Of a stretch of DNA of 64,000 bases, positions 8,347-16,222 are shown piece after piece. Below the pieces are notes generated by a model. That model worked only from the letters and a program-made list of their open reading frames with translations. It did no database searches and was not told the origin of the DNA. Origin of the DNA: Acetatifactor sp. (GTDB taxonomy: Bacteria > Bacillota > Clostridia > Lachnospirales > Lachnospiraceae); contig JAIDDH010000097.1 in NCBI GenBank assembly GCA_029055435.1, forward strand, positions 1 to 64,000. Direction: 5' to 3'. Made by a program: the position numbers and the translations under genes. Position 1 is the stretch's first letter. The number at the start of each line of letters is the position of its first letter.

Positions 8347-8913
8347 ATGGAATTAAGAACCGAAAGATTAATACTTCGTCCGTGGAGAGAAACGGATGCA
8401 GACAGTTTGTTTAAATATGCGAAAAACCCGGCTGTCGGGCCTATTGCCGGCTGGCCGCCGCACAAGAGTATTGAGGAGAGTCGGGAGGTTATAAAAGATG
8501 TTTTTTGTGGAAAAGAGTGTTATGCCGTCTGCTTAAAATCTGATAATGTGGCGATTGGCTGTATCGAATTAAAACTGAATGGAAGTACTGACATGACGGA
8601 AAAGGATGATGAATGCGAGCTTGGATATTGGATAGGTCAGGAATTCTGGGGACAGGGACTCATACCGGAAGCAGCGAGAGAACTGATTCGTCGCGGATTT
8701 GAGGATTTGAATATGAATATGATCTGGTGCGGATATTATGATGGCAATGCAAAATCAAAGAGGGTGCAAGAGAAAGTAGGATTTATCTATCATCATACAT
8801 GTGATGAGGTTCCTGTACCGCTTATGAATGAGACCAGAATAGGCCACACGAATTACATGACAAAGGAGCAGTGGACTTGCAATGAAGTTGAAAAACGTGT
8901 TGATAGTCGTTGA
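8347..8913 (+). CDS. GNAT N-acetyltransferase, RimJ/RimL type
   Basis: This is a 188-aa acetyltransferase of the RimJ/RimL group, which transfers acetyl from acetyl-CoA to protein N-termini or small amines. It opens MELRTERLILRPWRETDAD. The acetyl-CoA loop is in ELGYWIGQEFWGQGLIPEA, and the late GNAT strand is in WCGYYDGNAKSKRVQEKVGF. An extended -10 (TGGTATAAT, ending at 8303) lies upstream with a poor -35. The 3' end overlaps the next gene by 32 nt, indicating an operon with the VOC and Nudix genes. The substrate cannot be deduced. Confidence 0.9.
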   Translation: MELRTERLILRPWRETDADSLFKYAKNPAVGPIAGWPPHKSIEESREVIKDVFCGKECYAVCLKSDNVAIGCIELKLNGSTDMTEKDDECELGYWIGQEFWGQGLIPEAARELIRRGFEDLNMNMIWCGYYDGNAKSKRVQEKVGFIYHHTCDEVPVPLMNETRIGHTNYMTKEQWTCNEVEKRVDSR

Positions 8914-9262
8914 AAATATGGAAAAGTCCATAGCTTTCTATCATGATTTGTTTGGTCTGGAAGTAATTCTTGATAACGACGGCAATGTGATTATGACTGA
9001 GGGACTGGTCCTTCAGGATAGGAAATATTGGACGGCATTCTTAAACAGAGACTGCATCCCGCAGAATAATATGAGCGAGCTTTATTTTGAAGAAGCTGAT
9101 ATAGACGCTTTTGTTAAGAAGCTGGAAGAATACCCTGAGCAGATAGAATATGTAAATCCTCTAATGACTCATAGCTGGGGACAGAGGGTGGTTCGTTTTT
9201 ATGACCCGGATGGAAATCTGATAGAAGTAGGAACACCGATGCAAAGAACACTCACAGAATAA
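8882..9262 (+). CDS. VOC family (glyoxalase/bleomycin-resistance fold) protein
   Basis: This 126-aa protein of the vicinal-oxygen-chelate fold opens MKLKNVLIVVENMEKSIAFYHDLFGLEV and ends with VVRFYDPDGNLIEVG, the two classic paired beta-alpha-beta modules. Members bind a metal and act as glyoxalase-like lyases or as drug-binding resistance proteins. The reaction here is unknown. The ATG at 8882 lies inside the 3' end of the acetyltransferase gene, with aaggagcag a few bases earlier as ribosome site, so the two are translationally linked. Confidence 0.9.
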   Translation: MKLKNVLIVVENMEKSIAFYHDLFGLEVILDNDGNVIMTEGLVLQDRKYWTAFLNRDCIPQNNMSELYFEEADIDAFVKKLEEYPEQIEYVNPLMTHSWGQRVVRFYDPDGNLIEVGTPMQRTLTE

Positions 9263-9292
9263 AACTTTATGACTTTATGAAAGGACTGGCTT

Positions 9293-9901
9293 ATGAATTC
9301 TAATGCGAATGATGAGCAAAACACGGAAAATCTGACATGGGAGGAAATCCGCACGGAGCATATCGTGCAGGATGAATGGATTGATTTCAGACGGTCTGCC
9401 TATCGGTTCCCGGATGGGAGTGTGTATGAACCGTTTTACAGCTACAGTCGCAGAGACTATGTTGTGATAGTCGCATCGGATGAAGAGGGGAAATATCTCT
9501 GTGTCAGGCAGTTTCGTCAGGGAATAAAGGAAGTGACGACGGAGTTTCCAGCCGGCGGTATCGAACGGACAGATGGCAGGGAGTATGGTTCAGGACGTGA
9601 CTCGTCCACATCGGAGGATGCGCTGGAAGCCGCCAGAAGAGAACTGCTCGAAGAGACGGGATATGTGTCGGATGATTGGAGGCATTTGCTTACCGTGCCT
9701 TCAAATGCCACGATAGCGGACAATTACGCGTATATTTTTGTGGCGGGAAATTGTCGTAAGTCTGGAGAGCAAAATCTGGACGAGACGGAGTTCTTAAATG
9801 TCAGGAAATATTCTGCGGACGAGATTGAAGAGATGATTCATAAAGGTGATTTCCAGCAGGCGATACATATTATGGCATGGCTGCTGACACAGAGGAGATG
9901 A
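9293..9901 (+). CDS. Nudix hydrolase, ADP-ribose pyrophosphatase-like
   Basis: This 202-aa Nudix enzyme probably cleaves ADP-ribose or a related nucleoside diphosphate. The Nudix box is present but stretched: FPAGGIERTDG, then a Ser/Asp/Gly insert of about 15 residues, then EDALEAARRELLEETGY with the catalytic REx2EExG helix intact. The N-terminal strands (RTEHIVQDEWIDFRRSAYRF) resemble ADP-ribose pyrophosphatases. The insert between the Gly loop and the helix is unusual in length. It ends 4-5 nt before the start of the YjbR/GNAT fusion, or overlaps it if an earlier ATG is used. Confidence 0.9.
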   Translation: MNSNANDEQNTENLTWEEIRTEHIVQDEWIDFRRSAYRFPDGSVYEPFYSYSRRDYVVIVASDEEGKYLCVRQFRQGIKEVTTEFPAGGIERTDGREYGSGRDSSTSEDALEAARRELLEETGYVSDDWRHLLTVPSNATIADNYAYIFVAGNCRKSGEQNLDETEFLNVRKYSADEIEEMIHKGDFQQAIHIMAWLLTQRR

Positions 9902-9906
9902 GAAGA

Positions 9907-11142
9907 ATGCGGGACAAAGTTTTTACATATATCAAAAAGAAGTATAAAGTCTCCCCGGAGTATCCCTGGGCGAAATATGACAGCAATGCCGTCTTTCGCC
10001 ATAGCGACAATAAGAAGTGGTTTGCTCTGGTGATGGATGTCAGAAAAGATAAGCTGGGGCTTTCGGGAAACGAATATGTCGATGTGATTAATCTGAAAAT
10101 TAACGATATGATGTTTCGGGATATATTGATACATGAAGGGGGCATCCTGCCTGCTTATCACATGAATAAGGAGCATTGGATCACAGTGCTTCTGGACGGT
10201 ACCGTGGAGGAGGATAAGGTCTATGATCTGATTGATACAAGCTTTGCCGCCACCGCATCAAAGAAAAAGAAAGAGAAAACCCGTCCGCCGAAGGAGTGGA
10301 TTATTCCGGCGAATCCGAAGTTTTATGATATTGAACAGGCCTTTGACAATGCGGAGATTATCGACTGGAAACAGAGCAGCAGTATTAAAGTCGGAGATAC
10401 AATTTTTATGTATGTGGCGGCTCCCGTATCGGCAATCCTCTACAAATGCAAAGCTGTGGAGGTGAATATTCCTTATAATTATCGGGACAAGAATCTGACG
10501 ATTACCACCCTGATGAAGATTAAACTTCTGCGAAGATATGATCCGGGGCAGTTTACCTTTGACAGACTGAAGGAAGAGTATGGAATTTATGCTGTGCGCG
10601 GGCCGAGAGGGGTGCCGAACAGTTTAAGCCATGACTTGATGACAGAGAGCTTTGAATTTCGTAATATTCATGCAGATGAAGCGGAGCAGGCAGCAGTAAT
10701 TGAGCAGATATGTTTTCCGCCAAATGAGGCGTGCTCTGAAAAGGATATGAAAGACAGAATTGCAAAAGCGCCAGAGCTTTTTCTGGTTGCAGTTGATAAA
10801 GCAACAGGGAAGATTGCCGGATTTTTAAACGGATTATCAACAAATGAGAATCGCTTTAGAGATGAATTTTTTACGGATGCCAATTTGTATGATCCTGAAG
10901 GTAAAAATATCATGCTGCTCGGACTGGATGTCTTGCCGGAGTATCGCGGACAGGGACTTGCCAGAGAACTTGTGTATGAATATGTGAGACGGGAGCGGAA
11001 AAATGGTCGCCGGATTCTGTTTTTGACCTGTCTGCAGCCGAAAGTAGAAATGTATACAAAGATGGGATTTCATGATGAAGGAATTGCAAACTCGTCCTGG
11101 GGTGGCGAAGAATGGCATGAGATGAGTTGTGTCATTTCTTGA
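9907..11142 (+). CDS. Three-domain fusion: MmcQ/YjbR, PUA-like middle, GNAT acetyltransferase
   Basis: Residues ~1-115 are an MmcQ/YjbR (DUF419) domain: YPWAKYDSNAVFRH, KWFALVMDV and PAYHMNKEHWITVLLDG are all characteristic. A middle region (~130-245) with WIIPANPKFYDIEQAF, VGDTIFMYVAAP and GVPNSLS resembles EVE/PUA-like ligand-binding domains; this part is tentative. The C-terminal ~170 residues are a GNAT domain with LDVLPEYRGQGLARELV as the acetyl-CoA loop. In-frame ATGs exist at 9877, 9898 and 9907. I prefer 9907 because GAGGAG at 9892-9897 gives a normal 9-nt spacing. The gene follows the Nudix gene directly. The substrate is unknown. A second YjbR-GNAT fusion lies at 52817. Confidence 0.85.
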   Translation: MRDKVFTYIKKKYKVSPEYPWAKYDSNAVFRHSDNKKWFALVMDVRKDKLGLSGNEYVDVINLKINDMMFRDILIHEGGILPAYHMNKEHWITVLLDGTVEEDKVYDLIDTSFAATASKKKKEKTRPPKEWIIPANPKFYDIEQAFDNAEIIDWKQSSSIKVGDTIFMYVAAPVSAILYKCKAVEVNIPYNYRDKNLTITTLMKIKLLRRYDPGQFTFDRLKEEYGIYAVRGPRGVPNSLSHDLMTESFEFRNIHADEAEQAAVIEQICFPPNEACSEKDMKDRIAKAPELFLVAVDKATGKIAGFLNGLSTNENRFRDEFFTDANLYDPEGKNIMLLGLDVLPEYRGQGLARELVYEYVRRERKNGRRILFLTCLQPKVEMYTKMGFHDEGIANSSWGGEEWHEMSCVIS

Positions 11143-11257
11143 ATTCTTTTCCAGAAACCTGCAGATTGACGAATAGGGACGTGCTTTGTATAATAAAGAC
11201 ATATATCGAGATAAAAACAGGATAGCCATTGTGCAAAATGGCGATGAGGGGGTTGTT

Positions 11258-12043
11258 GTGTATTGTAAGAAGTGTGGCAATCAACTGACAGAGGAGGATA
11301 TATTTTGCCCAAATTGCGGGACGAAAAAAGTTTCACTGGAGCAAATCAATAAATTGGATAAAGCGCCGGGATTTTTTGAGAAAGCAAAAATTTTTTGCGC
11401 CAGGAACAAATGGCTTGTCTGTATTGTTGCATCCGTGTCCGCTGCCGTATTGATTATTGCAATAGGTATTTTTTCAATGGTTGCCTATCAAATACACAGG
11501 CGGAACGCGCTTCGGACGCGGAACAGCAATTATGCGTCCGATGAAGGCAGAACAAGCAGAAGCAATGGTATAGACTTTTCAAGTCTCCACAAATATGAAA
11601 ACAGTACATACAAGATTGGAAGTACAATGCCGGCAGGAGAATATGTCCTGTTTACTAATTCATCTATCAGCGGATATTTTTGTCTGTCAAGTGACAGCAG
11701 CGGTATGACCAGCAGTATTATAACGAATGATAATTTTAATTATACTTCTATTATAACTGTTGAGGATGGCGAATATCTTGAGTTGAGCCGATGTTATGCC
11801 GAACCGATCGGGACGGCGGGAACATTGACAACGAGCGGCGAGGGTATGTTTAAAATAGGAACACACTTGAGTTCGGGCGAATATGAGCTGCAGGCGACGG
11901 AATCAATATCTGGGTATTATTGTATATATAGCGACAGCAGGAGAAGCAAAATTGTTTCGAATGACAATTTCATGGGGACGAAATATGTGACCGTAAGGGA
12001 TGGGCAGTATCTTGAACTGAGTCGCTGTAAAATTGTTAAATAA
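11258..12043 (+). CDS. Zinc-ribbon membrane protein with two extracytoplasmic repeats
   Basis: This ~261-aa protein starts at GTG 11258 behind a GAGGGGG ribosome site. A longer in-frame ORF from 11186 would put an unnatural tail before the zinc ribbon. It has an N-terminal zinc ribbon (YCKKCGNQ...FCPNCG), one transmembrane helix (WLVCIVASVSAAVLIIAIG), and a linker. Two tandem ~65-residue repeats then match each other: YKIGSTMPAGEYVL...DGEYLELSRC and FKIGTHLSSGEYEL...DGQYLELSRC. The repeats should lie outside the membrane. The function is unknown. It sits upstream of a second zinc-ribbon membrane protein with the same plan. Confidence 0.8.
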   Translation: MYCKKCGNQLTEEDIFCPNCGTKKVSLEQINKLDKAPGFFEKAKIFCARNKWLVCIVASVSAAVLIIAIGIFSMVAYQIHRRNALRTRNSNYASDEGRTSRSNGIDFSSLHKYENSTYKIGSTMPAGEYVLFTNSSISGYFCLSSDSSGMTSSIITNDNFNYTSIITVEDGEYLELSRCYAEPIGTAGTLTTSGEGMFKIGTHLSSGEYELQATESISGYYCIYSDSRRSKIVSNDNFMGTKYVTVRDGQYLELSRCKIVK

Positions 12044-12103
12044 GAGAATTTTTAAGAAAATAGTTTTATGAGGACATTCTAAAGAAAAAAGGGGGAGTAT
12101 AAA

Positions 12104-13321
12104 ATGTTTTGTAACAAATGTGGAGTAAAGTTGGATGACGATGCAATATTTTGTCCTGCCTGTGGGACAAAAGTCAGGCAGGCTGCTGAAGAGATGGGGC
12201 CTGTGGCGCAAAATGTAGAACCGGCAGCTCAATCGAATGTGAAGGAGGAATCTATTCCTATAGCAGAGGAGAGCGGCGATAGTAAAGAAATAAAGAAGAA
12301 AAAACCAGTTGCTTTGATTGCCGGAATTGCTGTTGCCGTAGTACTTGTGGCGGCAGTGGGGATTTTTTTCGTTAGCAGACTTGGCGCTGCGTCGAATGTG
12401 AAGGTTGATTCCCGGGCTGAATGTAATGTTAATAATGGCGCACATTTTGCATATGATGATTCGAAATTTTATTTTGTGGGTTTGTATAATGACAATGATG
12501 AGGAGACGAGCGTTTATTCCACTACCTACAATGGCACAAACAAGAAGTTATTGTCAGATGATGAGGATATTTCCTGGATTCGTCTGTGTGAGGGAAAGCT
12601 TGTCTATGTCGCTCACAGAGACAATATATATGAATTTGGGATGATGGATACGGACGGTTCAAATAAAAGTGTGATTAAGGAATTGGACAAAACCTCTGAT
12701 ACTTCACTGCAGAAATATGATTTTGTAAAAAATAGACTTTACTATATATATTCAGATGATTTATATATGTATGATATGTCAGATGAAAATACCGATGTGA
12801 TTGCAAAAGAAGTGGATAGTTTTGCGATTGCAGGAAAGTATGTATATTTTTGTGCAGATGGAAAAATCTCTTCTTACCACATGAAATCTGGAGAAATAAC
12901 CGAAATTTGCAAAGCAGATGTCAAATACATGGTCTATGACGATGGAAATATATATTTTAACAATGATAAAGGTATTTATTATGTACCTGTGACGAAAGAA
13001 GGGCCTGTTACGAGAGTTGTCAATGACTCTGCTGTCTCACGCTTTTTAATTGACAATGATACAATCTTTTATATTCAGACATTAGAGACAGATGATATCA
13101 TTTCTCTTGCAAAATATATGGGCGATGATTCAGATTATTATGGTTATGCAATTATGATGATTGGAGTGGGACAGTTACATAAAGTAGATAAAACCGGCGG
13201 AAGCGCGGAGTATGTGGATTCGGATCAGTTACTATTATATACTATATATGGGCAGCCCAATGGCTTATATTGTGAAATCAGCCTTTTCAGCAATCAAGCT
13301 GTTCCGGTTGAATTAGAATAA
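12104..13321 (+). CDS. Zinc-ribbon membrane protein with DUF5050-like propeller
   Basis: This 405-aa protein has an N-terminal zinc ribbon (MFCNKCGVKLDDDAIFCPACG). An acidic linker and a transmembrane helix near residues 66-90 (VALIAGIAVAVVLVAAVGIF) follow. The ~300-residue extracytoplasmic domain is built of repeated Tyr-rich strands (YFVGLYNDND, RLYYIYSDDLYMYD, GKYVYFCADGKIS), which looks like a DUF5050-type beta-propeller. Ligand and role are unknown. The ribosome site is AAAGGGGGAG before ATG 12104. It is 60 nt after the other zinc-ribbon gene and probably in the same operon. Confidence 0.85.
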   Translation: MFCNKCGVKLDDDAIFCPACGTKVRQAAEEMGPVAQNVEPAAQSNVKEESIPIAEESGDSKEIKKKKPVALIAGIAVAVVLVAAVGIFFVSRLGAASNVKVDSRAECNVNNGAHFAYDDSKFYFVGLYNDNDEETSVYSTTYNGTNKKLLSDDEDISWIRLCEGKLVYVAHRDNIYEFGMMDTDGSNKSVIKELDKTSDTSLQKYDFVKNRLYYIYSDDLYMYDMSDENTDVIAKEVDSFAIAGKYVYFCADGKISSYHMKSGEITEICKADVKYMVYDDGNIYFNNDKGIYYVPVTKEGPVTRVVNDSAVSRFLIDNDTIFYIQTLETDDIISLAKYMGDDSDYYGYAIMMIGVGQLHKVDKTGGSAEYVDSDQLLLYTIYGQPNGLYCEISLFSNQAVPVELE

Positions 13322-13379
13322 AAATGCGTATTCAACTATTGATTTGAGCGTGCGGCGCAGCGCGCAGAGGGGCGTAATT

Positions 13380-14873
13380 ATGGAAACAAAAAAGCAGGAA
13401 CAGAGCACAGTATATGAGGCTCGATTAGCAAGGGCAAACCGTACAGCATTAAACTGTCATCTGATTACGGTAGTGATTCTGGTGCTTGCCTATCTTCTGG
13501 AAGTATTTAAGGGTACTAAGACGATATCCTATTTTTTGATGTTGGCATTGCTGGGCGGAGGGCCGGTGGCGCTGGGATTTTTCTTTTATAGAATCAAGGC
13601 GACACATCCCATGGTAAAGCATTTGGTGGCATTTGGTTTTGCGGTATTTTATATCACAATTCTTTTTACCACAGAGAATGCTATGGTTTTTGTCTATGTG
13701 GTTCCGATGCTCATTGCAATTACGATTTACAATGATGTCCGCTATAGCCTGGAAGTTGGAGCGGCAGTGGTGGTAGTTAATTTCATACAGGTCATTGTAT
13801 TTTATGGGAAGGACGGATTTGAGCAGGCAGAGATTGCCTCTGCGGAAATTCAGTTGATGGCTTTGCTTGTGATTGCCATTTTCTCCTGTTATACAGCGAA
13901 GGTGTCCTCCAGCATGAATCATGCCGAGATTGAGCGGGCGGAAAATGAGAAAAAGCGCTCCGAGGAGCTGTTGGAGAAGGTGTTGCAGACGTCTTCGCAG
14001 ATGACGCAGGTCATTGAAGGTGTTTCCGGAAAGATAGCCGTTCTGGGCGATGCTATTCAGAATACGCAGAATGCCATGAACGAACTGGCCGGAGGGACAA
14101 ACGATACGGCGGAGGCGATACAGAGTCAGCTTACCCAGACAGAGGTTATCGCAAGCCGGGTAAATCAGGTAAAGGAGACTTCCGATCAGATTGCTGACAA
14201 TATGAAGGAAACTAGAAAGACTATCAGCACAGGAAATGAGTATGTGGGTCATCTGGTAAAACAGGTGGCGCAGACATCGCAGATGAATGTTCAGGTTGCC
14301 TCCGAATTGGGGCAGTTGAAGGCTTATATGGAGCAGATGTTTTCCATTATTGAGATGATCAATGAGATTACATCACAGACCAGCCTTCTTTCACTCAATG
14401 CCTCCATTGAGGCGGCAAGAGCAGGGGAGGCCGGAAAAGGCTTTGCCGTTGTGGCATCGGAGATATCCCGGCTGGCCGCTCAGACGCAGGACGCCACAGT
14501 GAATATTGAGAGTATGATTCAGAACGTGTCCACAGAGATAGGTAAGGTTGTGGATATTATTGAGGGTATGATTCTGCAGATAGAAAAGCAAAACGAAGCT
14601 GTGGGAGAGACCGCGCGGAGTTTTGAGAGGATTTCCGCAAACGCAGAGGATATAGAGAGAAATTCCGAGGGTCTGACCTATGCGATTAAGGAGTTGAAAT
14701 CAGCTAATGATGTGATTTCAGAGAGCATTCAGACAATTTCCGCGATATCGGAGGAGGTAGCGGCGCATACCAATGTGACCTATACTTCCTGTGTGGAAAA
14801 CGAGAAAACCATAGAGGAACTTATAGAAAAGGCGGGGGAATTGACAGGTTTGGCGGAGCAGTTGAACGCTTAA
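13380..14873 (+). CDS. Methyl-accepting chemotaxis protein with membrane-embedded sensor region
   Basis: This chemoreceptor of ~497 aa starts at ATG 13380; an upstream in-frame ATG at 13344 lacks a ribosome site. The N-terminal ~180 residues form about six hydrophobic helices with no extracytoplasmic loop large enough for a Cache or 4HB sensor. The cytoplasmic signalling domain follows. It carries the hairpin tip INEITSQTSLLSLNASIEAARAGE and the following GKGFAVVASEISRLA, which bind CheA and CheW. It should sense something within or near the membrane, but the stimulus is unknown. It has the same plan as the partial receptor at 63024. Confidence 0.92.
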   Translation: METKKQEQSTVYEARLARANRTALNCHLITVVILVLAYLLEVFKGTKTISYFLMLALLGGGPVALGFFFYRIKATHPMVKHLVAFGFAVFYITILFTTENAMVFVYVVPMLIAITIYNDVRYSLEVGAAVVVVNFIQVIVFYGKDGFEQAEIASAEIQLMALLVIAIFSCYTAKVSSSMNHAEIERAENEKKRSEELLEKVLQTSSQMTQVIEGVSGKIAVLGDAIQNTQNAMNELAGGTNDTAEAIQSQLTQTEVIASRVNQVKETSDQIADNMKETRKTISTGNEYVGHLVKQVAQTSQMNVQVASELGQLKAYMEQMFSIIEMINEITSQTSLLSLNASIEAARAGEAGKGFAVVASEISRLAAQTQDATVNIESMIQNVSTEIGKVVDIIEGMILQIEKQNEAVGETARSFERISANAEDIERNSEGLTYAIKELKSANDVISESIQTISAISEEVAAHTNVTYTSCVENEKTIEELIEKAGELTGLAEQLNA

Positions 14874-14958
14874 AAACAGTGCTTGACACATCTGTCTAAA
14901 AGAGGAGAATTATGATATAATCTATTCCGTAATTAAGACAGACAGGAGGAGTAAGTTT

Positions 14959-15414
14959 ATGTTACAGGCAGGGACAAAAGCGCCGGATTTTTCATTATTG
15001 GATCAGGATGGCAAGATGCATACTTTGAGTGAATATAAGGGCAGGAAGGTGATCCTGTATTTTTATCCGAAGGATAATACCCCGGGCTGTACGAAGCAGG
15101 CCTGCGGTTTCAGCGAGCTGTACCCGCAGTTTGAGGAGAAGGGGGCGGTGGTTCTGGGCGTGAGCAAGGATTCCGTGGCGTCTCACAAGAAGTTTCAGGA
15201 GAAATATGCGTTGGGATTCACACTGCTCTCAGACCCGGAGTTGGCGTGTATTCAGGCCTATGATGTGTGGCAGGAGAAGAAAAATTACGGGAAGGTCTCC
15301 ATGGGTGTGGTGCGAACCACTTATCTGATTGATGAGGAGGGTGTGATTGTAAAGACCTTCGGCAAGGTAAAGGCTGCCGAAAATCCGGCTCAGATGCTTG
15401 AGGAGCTGGCATGA
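14959..15414 (+). CDS. bcp: Thiol peroxidase, BCP/PrxQ type peroxiredoxin
   Basis: This 151-aa atypical 2-Cys peroxiredoxin reduces hydrogen peroxide and organic hydroperoxides using thioredoxin-type electrons. The active site is TPGCTKQACGF with peroxidatic Cys44 and resolving Cys49, the Cx4C spacing of BCP/PrxQ. VLGVSKDSVASHKKF is also typical. An extended -10 (TGATATAAT, ending at 14921) precedes it. The stop overlaps the start of yaaA by 4 nt (ATGA), forming a peroxide-defence operon. Confidence 0.95.
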   Translation: MLQAGTKAPDFSLLDQDGKMHTLSEYKGRKVILYFYPKDNTPGCTKQACGFSELYPQFEEKGAVVLGVSKDSVASHKKFQEKYALGFTLLSDPELACIQAYDVWQEKKNYGKVSMGVVRTTYLIDEEGVIVKTFGKVKAAENPAQMLEELA

Positions 15415-16157
15415 GGATCATCATTTCACCGGCAAAAAAGATGAAGGTGGATCAGGATTCTCTGAAGTATTGCGGGATGCCGGTTTTTTTAGAGCAGACC
15501 GGGCGGATTATGCGATGGATAAAAACCTTAAGTCTGGGGCAAGCGAAGGCTCTCTGGGGCTGCAACGATAAGCTGGCAGAGCAGAATTTTGAGCGCTTTC
15601 AGAAGATGGAGCTGGGGAGAGGGCTGACTCCGGCGCTTCTGGCCTATGAGGGAATCCAGTATCAATATATGGCTCCGGCTGTCTTTGAGGAGGGAATGCT
15701 CTCTTATGTGCAGGATACGTTGCGGATTCTGTCCGGATTTTACGGTGTGCTGAAGCCCATGGACGGAGTCGTGCCCTACCGATTGGAGATGCAGGCAAAG
15801 ACGGTGGTGGATGGTATAGACGGTCTGTATGATTTTTGGGGAGACACTCTTTATAATGAGGTGAGGGACGATTCACATATAATTGTGAACCTGGCTTCCA
15901 AAGAATACTCCAGGTGCATAGAGAATTATCTGCAGCCGGAGGATAGATTTATCACCTGTATTTTCGGTGAACTGTCTGATGGTAAGGTGATTCAAAAGGG
16001 AGTTTATGTCAAGATGGCAAGGGGCGAGATGGTTCGTTTCATGGCGAAAAACCGTATCGCAGAACCGGAGGAGCTGCAGAAATTCTGCGGACTTGGATAC
16101 CGGTTTCAGGATAACCTGTCCACAGACACAGAATATGTATTTATAAAACGGGCATGA
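15411..16157 (+). CDS. yaaA: Peroxide stress protein YaaA
   Basis: This 248-aa member of the YaaA/DUF328 family lowers free iron and limits DNA damage during peroxide stress in E. coli. The opening MRIIISPAKKMKVDQD, FYGVLKPMDGVVPYRLEM and FWGDTLYNEV are all diagnostic, and the length is normal. It overlaps bcp by 4 nt, so translational coupling is expected. The pairing with a peroxiredoxin fits a shared oxidative-stress function in an anaerobe. Confidence 0.95.
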   Translation: MRIIISPAKKMKVDQDSLKYCGMPVFLEQTGRIMRWIKTLSLGQAKALWGCNDKLAEQNFERFQKMELGRGLTPALLAYEGIQYQYMAPAVFEEGMLSYVQDTLRILSGFYGVLKPMDGVVPYRLEMQAKTVVDGIDGLYDFWGDTLYNEVRDDSHIIVNLASKEYSRCIENYLQPEDRFITCIFGELSDGKVIQKGVYVKMARGEMVRFMAKNRIAEPEELQKFCGLGYRFQDNLSTDTEYVFIKRA

Positions 16158-16222
16158 GTCGGGAGAGAATGTGGCGTGAGCTATGACTTTTCTACTCGGA
16201 TGAGCAAGAGGAGACATTGCAG

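Noticed and set aside
13449..14252. 267-codon minus-strand ORF
   Set aside because: Lies wholly inside the chemoreceptor gene on the other strand; low-complexity His/Arg/Ile composition and no ribosome site.
14883..14921. TTGACA with TATAAT upstream of bcp as a normal promoter
   Set aside because: The spacer is 27 nt, too long for sigma-A. The extended -10 alone is the better explanation.
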